Shown here in pieces: positions 58,392 through 64,000 of a stretch of 64,000 nucleotides of DNA. Both the position numbers and the translations under genes were made by a program. The notes under the pieces are model-generated. The model ran no database searches and was not told where the DNA came from. It was given only the letters and a program-made list of their open reading frames with translations. Position 1 is the first letter of the stretch, and every line of letters starts with the position of its first letter. The DNA is from an uncultured Paracoccaceae bacterium (GTDB lineage Bacteria; Pseudomonadota; Alphaproteobacteria; Rhodobacterales; Rhodobacteraceae): assembly GCA_947488175.1 (NCBI GenBank), contig CANKYO010000012.1:82576-146575 (forward strand). Direction: 5' to 3'.

Positions 58392-59537
58392 ATGACACCT
58401 ACGGTTCGGCTCACATTTATGATCGCATCAATGACCGCTCTTTCAGCTTGCTGGGAGGAGGAAGTCGCCACGCCCGAAGCGGAACCGCGTACGGTCCGGA
58501 CGATCGCGGCGCAAGAAGCCGAGGCCTCGCGCACCCGGTCGTTCCCCGCTGTTCTGCAACCGCCGGAGATTACGCACCTTGCCTTTGACGTCGGCGGTCG
58601 CCTCGGGCCAATCGACCTTCGGATCGGGCAAGAGATCAGCCAAGGTGACGTCCTCGCCACAGTTGAAGCTGACGATGCGGGCCTCCGGTTAGAGCAGGCG
58701 GAAGCTGCCTTGCAAGAAGCGCAAACAACGGCACAAAGCGCCCGGGTAGATGCAGACCGGCAGGTCACGCTGTTCGAGCGGGGCGTGGCGTCCGTCGCGG
58801 CGCGTGATCGGGCGGTCACCTTGGCAGAGCAGGCTGAGGCGCGCGTGACGCAAGCGCTCCGGAACCTGGACCTTGTGCAATCCTCCCTTGGCGACACGAC
58901 GCTCAGAGCGCCGTTCGATGGGATCATAGACGGGATCAACGTACAGGCATTTGGAAGCGTGCAGCCGGGCCAACCTGTCCTGACTCTCTACGAAGATACC
59001 GGTCTGCAGGCGTCGGTCCTAGTATCATTCGACGTCGTGTCGGACCTGCAACTGGGTCAGTCGGTTCGCGTGATGCCGTCTGATGGCGTGGCGCGCGAAC
59101 TGCCGGCCACGCTGACGGAAATCGGGCGTCGCGCCGCGGCGGTGTCGTCATTTCCAGTTGTCGTGTCTCTGGATGAGACACGGGCAGAGCTGCGCTCTGG
59201 CATGGCCGTAGCTATCGAGATTGACATGCCAATTCCGGCCGTCCAACAGGGGATCGAGGTGCCATTGTCAGCCGTTGCGTTGAACCGTGACATTGCCCTC
59301 GAGAACGAGCCACGGCAGGCACAGATGTTCGTGGCGCGGCCCGAGGCGGAGGGTCTGGCAAAGATCATGCTGATGGATGTCACGCTCGGCACAGTGGTCG
59401 GTGATGACGTCTATGTCACCGAAGGTCTGTCGCCCGGCGATCTTGTGGTCACGGCTGGCGTGTCCTTCCTGAACCCTGGACAGGTCGTACGCTTGCCAGG
59501 CAAGGCAACCACTTTGACCGCAGAGGTGACCCAATGA
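58392..59537 (+). CDS. RND efflux periplasmic adaptor (membrane fusion lipoprotein)
   Basis: 381 residues. The N-terminus IASMTALSACWEE is a lipoprotein signal with the lipobox Cys20. The HlyD/AcrA architecture follows: barrel-sandwich parts around LAFDVGGRLG and TTLRAPFDGIIDGINVQAFG, an alpha-hairpin (about 100-155, EQAEAALQEAQTTAQSARVD), and beta-barrel and membrane-proximal domains (VPLSAVALNRD, GLSPGDLVVTAGVSFLNPGQ). It would link an inner-membrane RND pump to an outer-membrane channel. The permease gene following it is broken, so the pump is probably non-functional unless another permease is used. Confidence 0.88.
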   Translation: MTPTVRLTFMIASMTALSACWEEEVATPEAEPRTVRTIAAQEAEASRTRSFPAVLQPPEITHLAFDVGGRLGPIDLRIGQEISQGDVLATVEADDAGLRLEQAEAALQEAQTTAQSARVDADRQVTLFERGVASVAARDRAVTLAEQAEARVTQALRNLDLVQSSLGDTTLRAPFDGIIDGINVQAFGSVQPGQPVLTLYEDTGLQASVLVSFDVVSDLQLGQSVRVMPSDGVARELPATLTEIGRRAAAVSSFPVVVSLDETRAELRSGMAVAIEIDMPIPAVQQGIEVPLSAVALNRDIALENEPRQAQMFVARPEAEGLAKIMLMDVTLGTVVGDDVYVTEGLSPGDLVVTAGVSFLNPGQVVRLPGKATTLTAEVTQ

Positions 59538-59616
59538 CATTCCTGACTCGTTTCGGGCTCGACAAATCGCGCCTCAGCATTCTGGTGATGATGCTCGCAG
59601 TCGCCATTGGTTTAGG
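59534..59616 (+). pseudogene. RND efflux permease, N-terminal stub
   Basis: The ATG at 59534 overlaps the adaptor stop by 4 bases, and about 27 codons follow: MTFLTRFGLDKSRLSILVMM, then AVAIGLGSY, the start of an AcrB-like permease with its first membrane helix. The frame then continues into unrelated DNA near 59610-59617 where a piece of another gene begins. More than 1000 codons of the permease are missing from the window. Confidence 0.8.
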
Positions 59617-59850
59617 TTCCTATTGTTTGATAACATTGAGGATAAGGGTATGCAGGAGGAGCGGAGTCATCTCTTTCAGAAGTTGATTGTTGAATATGCA
59701 ACTGCGTTTGAAGCTCCGTTCCAGATTATTTTCACGACATCGATGATGAATCCTGATCTAGAGCTTGAGAATTATGTCGTGGGCCCAGCTTATACCCATA
59801 CTAATCGTACGCTTGATCTAGGCATCCCCGTGGCAGACAGTTCTGGCTGA
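59617..59850 (+). pseudogene. C-terminal tail of a defence-type ATPase gene
   Basis: Reading FLFDNIEDKGMQEERSHLF, then APFQIIFTTSMMNPDLE, VVGPAYTHTNRTLDL, the frame matches the C-terminus of large SMC/RecF-like ATPases found in restriction-type and ABC-three-component defence systems (DNxxDKGMQ...RSHxFQ...QIIFTTSM). The N-terminal bulk is absent. It abuts the RND stub, so a deletion or insertion joined two unrelated genes here. Confidence 0.55.
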
Positions 59851-59915
59851 CCAAAATCAGTTGGTCTGTCTACAAACTTGGGTTGGGAATTAGAGCCATC
59901 TACAATCAAAGGCCG

Positions 59916-60719
59916 TCAATTTCTCAGTTCGATCTCTTCACCGAAAGTGCTGTATAGTCCGCTTCGTTTCCGCGTTGATGTGCGGCAATCGAATTCTGGC
60001 CGGTCTTGTTCGGGCCAGACATGTTTGTTCCAGTGGTCACACAACCAATCGATCTTCTGAAAAACGCCGGGATTGTCGACGGTTTGCTCATGTGCTTCTT
60101 CAAGATGTCGCTTAATGCGCGATGCAAGATTTTCTGTTAGCATCGGCCTCTGCCCATAACTAGAGCGCAGGGCCCAAGTCATCGGAGACAGTGACCAAAC
60201 ACCATCGCTGTCGCGTACAATGAGGCCATCTTCTTGTTTTCGATCCATCTCATGGCGGACGAAGTCCAAAGCAGATTTACTCAATGCTAGCCTAGGATTT
60301 TTGGCGAGTTCACTTTCAACTTTGTAAGCTTCCACAATGGCGGGACCCCAAGGCGTGCTTCGTCTTCGTGAGATCAGTCCCTTAGACATACCACCTCTTA
60401 TCCAGACCCCTTCACCCATGAGATTGACAGTCAACTTAGCAAGCTGAACGAACAGCTTTGAGACGGCGAATGAGTCTGGATCGACCGACATGACAATGCA
60501 GTCAGAGAATATATGGCTGTGAAACCCATCAATTGCTTGTCTCGTAGCAACGGAATCCCCCTCAAGGAGTCTCATATTTTGAATGATTGTAAGCGCGGTA
60601 TCCACGCGTTTCGCTGTTGGTCCGTTAGGCTCACGGGAGGCCGCACTCACCATCGAACCAAAACCCAAAATATCAATGAAGACGACAAATCGTTCTTCGA
60701 AGACACTTACCATACCCAT
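59916..60719 (-). CDS. Nucleotide-cyclase-fold protein of unknown function
   Basis: ATG 60719 gives 267 residues. The pattern RFVVFIDILGFGSMV (Asp16), HIFSDCIVMSVDP (Asp73), IRGGMSKGLI (Arg108-Gly-Gly) and GPAIVEAYKVESELAKNPRL resembles the class III adenylate/guanylate cyclase fold, retaining both candidate metal-binding Asp residues. The family is widespread and usually annotated as hypothetical; relatives sit near defence genes. Its C-terminal part (about 200-267) is unassigned. It lies in the low-GC island beside the defence ATPase tail. Catalytic activity is not shown by sequence. Confidence 0.55.
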   Translation of the reverse strand: MGMVSVFEERFVVFIDILGFGSMVSAASREPNGPTAKRVDTALTIIQNMRLLEGDSVATRQAIDGFHSHIFSDCIVMSVDPDSFAVSKLFVQLAKLTVNLMGEGVWIRGGMSKGLISRRRSTPWGPAIVEAYKVESELAKNPRLALSKSALDFVRHEMDRKQEDGLIVRDSDGVWSLSPMTWALRSSYGQRPMLTENLASRIKRHLEEAHEQTVDNPGVFQKIDWLCDHWNKHVWPEQDRPEFDCRTSTRKRSGLYSTFGEEIELRN

Positions 60720-61000
60720 GGCCCCCGCTCTCAATGCTGCAAGAAGCTCGCTCAGAAAACACTGAAAAGTTCCTTGCTTCAAATAACCCTTCGCTCAAGC
60801 TGTTCCGCTACCGTATCTTATTCTAGTGTATTGAGGAATGTCTGTTCTGAGGAAGCTGCATTATAGCGGCGAAAGTTAATCAAAGGTCCGGTTGGGCCGA
60901 ACCCGGAGGAAAGAAGTCAAGCCCTGAGCGACAATGCCGTGTGCGAAACCGACTTCGGCGACGAGCAGGATCTGTAGATGACAAGATCGTCCCAATGTTA
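60720..61000. other. Gap between cyclase-like and pentapeptide-type genes
   Basis: About 280 bases with no supported gene. GGTCCGGTTGGGCCGAACCC near 60885 recalls the end of the dispersed repeat family but the other blocks are absent. Confidence 0.35.
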
Positions 61001-62137
61001 TCAAGATTTTAAAATGCCGCCTCGCAATTCCGAGGTAGTGCTCAATTCCTCTACCAATTGCGCAATAAAGTGGTCATCACTTAATCGAGGGTGTGCTTTC
61101 GGAACTAGTGCAAACCTTGATGCAAAAGGCGTATGGACAGTCGAAGTTTCCGACAACAATATGCCGTGCATCAGTTCCTTACCTGGTATGTCCGACGCTT
61201 GAACAATCATTGTCTTCACGTACTTTCGTCCGCCGACCAAGCCAGCACCGATGAAATGGATCCGCCCATTCACGTGAAAGACCAGTCCTCTTTGCTTGTT
61301 GTCACTTACAACCTCACCTTCAGACTGTTTGGTAGAGATTTCAAAGCACCACGGGCTAGCGCCGTTTCCATTAGATATTGTCAGGTCTCCCAAGATCGCC
61401 CCATCAACTCCGGGTCTCACCATGATGTACTCACCCTCATAGGCTGACAAAACCGCAGAATCTTGAGAACTCAACTCTAGAGAGGCGGCAAAACTCTGGG
61501 CGAGTGTCCAATCAATCGTTAGTTCCTGTGAAAGCTCCCTGTACAATCTGATGATTCCGGCAACGTGCGGGTCGTCTGAAAGCTTTTTGGATAGGACTAA
61601 ACCTTCATCCTTTAGCCAAGCATCCAACGTTCGCTTGCTGCAACCGATCGAAAGCGCCATCGTCGCTCGGTACTGTGCAATCTCACGCGTCTTTTTGCCC
61701 ACCTCAAACTCTAATACCAACTTGGACAAGTATCTCCATGCCGAGGCAAGAAGGTCGACTTCGCTAGAAACTATTTCTTCATGTTCATTCGAAATAATCG
61801 GAACGGAGACTGCAGCTACGCCGACATTGAGAGGAGAAGATGCATTGCCCAACAACGGCTGCTCGGCTGGGCGTTGGTCCAATCGTTTAGGAAGGGTGTT
61901 ACGGATTAAATCCCACTGGCGTGGCGCTAAAATTGCTCCCCTCAGGTCTGCTTGGAAGAACGAAACCCCCTGGAGGTCGGATTTACGAAAATCCACCCCT
62001 CTCCAATCGCCGTATTCGAAGAAGGTTCCCACGTCACCCCCAGCATCCCGCATCAGTTTGATGGGATCACTGGCGTCGCCTTCCAAAGCGGCGACAACAA
62101 GGTCAGAATCGCCTTCTGAGAGTGTAATGCTTCTCAT
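61001..62137 (-). CDS. Hypothetical protein with short pentapeptide stretch and HTH-like segment
   Basis: 378 residues. Near the N-terminus (about 43-70) WRGVDFRKSDLQGVSFFQAD, LRGAIL forms about five pentapeptide-repeat units. In the middle (about 170-210) GCSKRTLDAWLKDEGLVLSK looks like a helix-turn-helix. The C-terminal half is strand-rich, with several Gly-rich turns (GRIHFIGAGLVGGRKYV). No family recognised. Its start overlaps the stop of the 62134 gene by 4 bases (ATGA), so the two are translationally coupled. Confidence 0.6.
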   Translation of the reverse strand: MRSITLSEGDSDLVVAALEGDASDPIKLMRDAGGDVGTFFEYGDWRGVDFRKSDLQGVSFFQADLRGAILAPRQWDLIRNTLPKRLDQRPAEQPLLGNASSPLNVGVAAVSVPIISNEHEEIVSSEVDLLASAWRYLSKLVLEFEVGKKTREIAQYRATMALSIGCSKRTLDAWLKDEGLVLSKKLSDDPHVAGIIRLYRELSQELTIDWTLAQSFAASLELSSQDSAVLSAYEGEYIMVRPGVDGAILGDLTISNGNGASPWCFEISTKQSEGEVVSDNKQRGLVFHVNGRIHFIGAGLVGGRKYVKTMIVQASDIPGKELMHGILLSETSTVHTPFASRFALVPKAHPRLSDDHFIAQLVEELSTTSELRGGILKS

Positions 62138-63117
62138 GTGCGCTTAACTCCTACAGAGGAAACAACGTACTTTTCAGTTTCTCGTCGATCCATTGCCCGA
62201 TGTCGCAAAACTTGCTCGATCAACTTTGTTCTGGTCACTTGAAACGAAGAGTTTGACAGTTTTTCACCTCGATCCAACTCGATGATTGGTTGAATCTCCT
62301 CCTTGGCTACGTTCACGCCAACCATCATTTCTTCGTCAGGCTTAAAGCCAGCAGAACACAATTTCAGTTCCTCCAAACGAGCTTGCAATGCCTCTCTTGG
62401 ATAAGGTGGCTGCGCTCTCCACCGAGCGAATTGTTCGCTCTCGACAATCAACTCAACCTCTGTTGATTTTCCCAGCTTAGAGTTAGAGCCACTCGGCAAA
62501 TGCTTTGTTACATCTTCCAAGTAACGATAATTCTCAGCAAAAATCGTCGCTTCCTTTAAGACGTACCGCGCGGAACCAATCCTCACTGACTTTTGGTGAG
62601 GTGTCGGATTCTTCACAGTGTGGCCAAGGTTAACTTCGACAGACGAAGTCATTCGAAAAACTAGTGTGGCAACCCTTAAGTCAAACTTACCTTTGGCTGA
62701 ACTGGTCGAAGCCTCTTGGTTAGGTGTTGCTTCAACTTCGCCAATCTCGACCAAATCAGTGGGATTGACCGGCGAATACATCAAGAAGCCGTTTACAGTG
62801 ACATCTTCGCCCGTCAACGAAAGAACCGCTCTACAAACGTCCAATCTCAGTTTGGTCAATGGCTTGTCTGTTTGCTTTCTCCATGTGGACCAAGTGGAGC
62901 GGCTTGCTGGAATGCCTAACCTCGTTGGCACGCCATTTCGAGAGAGTTCTAAAACCCTCCTAATCTCATCCACGAACAGTTTGTCCGAGTGCTTCGAAGA
63001 ATATTCATCGGCTCGTTCTCGTCTCCGCTGCCATTCTCCGTAAGCCGTGATCAGACGGCTCCGATCAACTTCGACCATTCGGCTGGAATCATCAGCATCC
63101 ATCCGTTCAACATCCAT
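62134..63117 (-). CDS. Hypothetical protein, coupled upstream partner of the 61001 gene
   Basis: ATG 63117 gives 327 residues; ATG 63207 would add 30 more and cannot be excluded, since neither has a good ribosome-binding site. A helical N-terminus (about 15-100) includes RLGIPASRSTWSTWRKQTDK, which looks like a DNA-binding helix pair, followed by a strand-rich domain with VATLVFRMTSSVEVNLGHTV. No family is recognised. With the 61001 gene it forms a two-gene unit in a low-GC island next to the cyclase-like gene. Confidence 0.6.
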   Translation of the reverse strand: MDVERMDADDSSRMVEVDRSRLITAYGEWQRRRERADEYSSKHSDKLFVDEIRRVLELSRNGVPTRLGIPASRSTWSTWRKQTDKPLTKLRLDVCRAVLSLTGEDVTVNGFLMYSPVNPTDLVEIGEVEATPNQEASTSSAKGKFDLRVATLVFRMTSSVEVNLGHTVKNPTPHQKSVRIGSARYVLKEATIFAENYRYLEDVTKHLPSGSNSKLGKSTEVELIVESEQFARWRAQPPYPREALQARLEELKLCSAGFKPDEEMMVGVNVAKEEIQPIIELDRGEKLSNSSFQVTRTKLIEQVLRHRAMDRRETEKYVVSSVGVKRT

Positions 63118-63311
63118 GAAGAAAATGGTGCTCGATTTCCATCGTAGTGCAAGAATAATCTGCCGGCGATGGCAGTATTCGAACATCAGAACCGTCGATT
63201 TAAACATCTCGTAGTTCGTTGGAACTTACAATGCCGAGACGTCGAACATCGGATCTCCGACCTTTTTTATTGCAGGCAAAATCCTGTAGGAAAAAAGGAA
63301 AGATCCAAAAC

Positions 63312-63479
63312 ATGAAAACATTGAAGTTGCTGTTTGTCATGATGCTGATGGCTATACCAAACACCATTGAGGTGAGCCTACAGATCAACCCAGATTTACG
63401 TGCTTGTTTGGCCTATGATATCCACGTCGCTCCAAATTTTTTGCGAACCGAATTGGAGGACGAACACAATACAAATTGA
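63312..63479 (+). CDS. Possible small exported peptide
   Basis: ATG 63312 after AAAGGAAAG gives 55 residues (MKTLKLLFVMMLMAIPNTIE...) with a hydrophobic N-terminus like a signal peptide and a single Cys. A longer frame from 63219 exists. It is divergent from the 62134 gene. No family; it may be a chance ORF. Confidence 0.35.
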   Translation: MKTLKLLFVMMLMAIPNTIEVSLQINPDLRACLAYDIHVAPNFLRTELEDEHNTN

Positions 63480-63774
63480 TGTTTTGCTACACATCGGGAA
63501 CCTTAACTGGAGCTTAGTCCCGCCCTTTGGCCATTCAGAACTGGGAACACCGTAAGTATGAGGCCAACGTCCGCTATGCGGGCTGCAACCGCAGCACGGA
63601 GGCAGTGTGTTGGATGTCGGCTTTCGGCCGCTCGCGTCGCCAACCACAACCAAGATAGACCGAATGCCGCGCTGCATCCGATAGCCGCTCTGAGCCCATT
63701 TTGATCGATGCTGCGGGGCGCGCGAATGTCTCCTTCGGGGATTCCGTCCTGCTATTTGTTGCGTCTCGACCCGG
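63480..63774 (+). repeat. Gap containing dispersed repeat copy 9
   Basis: About 295 bases. At 63555-63650: CAACGTCCGCTATGCGGGCT, GCTGCAACCGCAGCACGGA, then GATGTCGGCTTTCGGCCGCT, a clear copy on the plus strand, closest to the copy at 14975. A second partial copy (GATCGATGCTGCGGGGCGCG, then CGCGAATGTCTCC) may follow at about 63700-63745. No gene is seen. Confidence 0.6.
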
Positions 63775-63918
63775 CTACCTGCATGACCCATGAGCCTTTC
63801 TTGTCGGGTTTGACGCGCAGGGCATACCGGTCTCGTTGGGGAAGCGGTTCCTCAGGTCGCGGATGATTTCCCTTGTGTCGCCAAACGGTGTAATGACGTC
63901 GATGTACCAGCGCCGGTC
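63775..63918 (-). pseudogene. Possible interrupted gene next to the IS end
   Basis: One frame gives DRRWYIDVITPFGDTREIIR, DLRNRFPNE. A neighbouring frame then continues RYALRVKPDKKGSWVMQVAG to a stop, so the two pieces look like one coding sequence with a frameshift near 63835. It ends abruptly at the IS5-type end. No family recognised; it may be the target gene of the IS insertion. Confidence 0.3.
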
Positions 63919-63932
63919 ACTAGGGTCAGTAC

Positions 63933-64000
63933 TCAAAACCAAAAAATGACGGTTGCGGCGAGAGCGATGGCTGACAGGAAGACCTTGGGGCATTGATCAT
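63933..64000 (-). mobile_element. IS5-family transposase, C-terminal end (runs off the window)
   Basis: From the right edge one minus-strand frame reads DQCPKVFLSAIALAATVIFW, then F and a stop at 63933. CPKVFLSAIALAATVIFW is the usual C-terminus of IS5-group transposases in Rhodobacterales (following the RLKDWRRVATRYDR block, which would be outside). The IS end is probably within about 63915-63932. Only the 3' end of the element is in the window. Confidence 0.7.

Noticed and set aside
60885..60910. GGTCCGGTTGGGCCGAACCC near 60885 as a repeat-family copy
   Set aside because: Only the end block resembles the family; the core hairpin and other blocks are missing.

Overview
The window reads as chromosomal DNA of a marine alphaproteobacterium, most likely a Roseobacter-group member of the Rhodobacteraceae. 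This is inferred from protein flavour (CPBP protease, DUF5946, KpsE/KpsT/KdsA, a Tn7-like transposon, a recombinase/ParB module, an SdrD-type surface protein), moderate-to-high GC and many MarR/TetR/HxlR/LysR-controlled small operons. No rRNA gene, origin or core operon fixes the species. It is an accessory-rich stretch with many gene remnants.

Layout. 0-6.4 kb: MarR/SRPBCC/YdeI, two membrane proteins divergent from an XRE-MmyB regulator, and an SDR/AraC pair. 6.7-14.7 kb: an electrophile and detoxification cluster: TetR with a Tat-exported YdhR-like protein, a glyoxalase-I-like protein with an altered metal ligand, a secreted metallo-beta-lactamase-fold hydrolase, and an HxlR-controlled run of GST, NTF2-like, tautomerase, nitronate monooxygenase, GFA, NIPSNAP and DUF1348 genes. 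15-29 kb: mobile DNA, with a HEPN protein, a HAD hydrolase, a Ner-like regulator, the four-gene Tn7-like machinery (TnsA, TnsB, TnsC, TniQ), and a serine recombinase translationally coupled to two ParB/RepB-type proteins and divergent from a small HTH gene. 29-42 kb: an IS3-WYL chimera, an aldo/keto reductase with a nonsense codon, LysR, a secreted protein of 21 ankyrin repeats plus a seven-bladed propeller, an acetamidase, an autoregulated TetR-CPBP-serine hydrolase operon, a small tyrosine recombinase, DUF5946 and tRNA-Gln. 42-54 kb: a BON-MscS channel, kdsA-kpsE-kpsT capsule genes, and a 2074-residue repeat protein with ten SdrD-B domains and a possible C-terminal thioester domain. 54-64 kb: decayed IS and transporter fragments, a TetR/membrane/deiodinase-like unit, a TetR-controlled RND efflux locus whose permease is cut off after about 27 codons and joined to the tail of a defence-type ATPase gene, a nucleotide-cyclase-fold protein, two unknown coupled genes, and the end of an IS5-family transposase at the right edge.

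Recurring themes: regulator genes sit beside palindromic operators that can be read directly; a dispersed intergenic repeat of about 90-160 bp occurs at least nine times on both strands; and several genes are visibly broken (LysR tail, HigA-like, aldo/keto reductase, uracil-DNA glycosylase tail, amino-acid binding protein, RND permease, IS3, IS5). The strongest candidates for new biology are the large repeat protein with its thioester-like C-terminus, the Tn7-like element with its unusual TnsA, the recombinase-ParB-ParB module, and the low-GC cyclase-like cluster at 59.6-63.2 kb. All family assignments were made by eye from sequence motifs; no database search was run.
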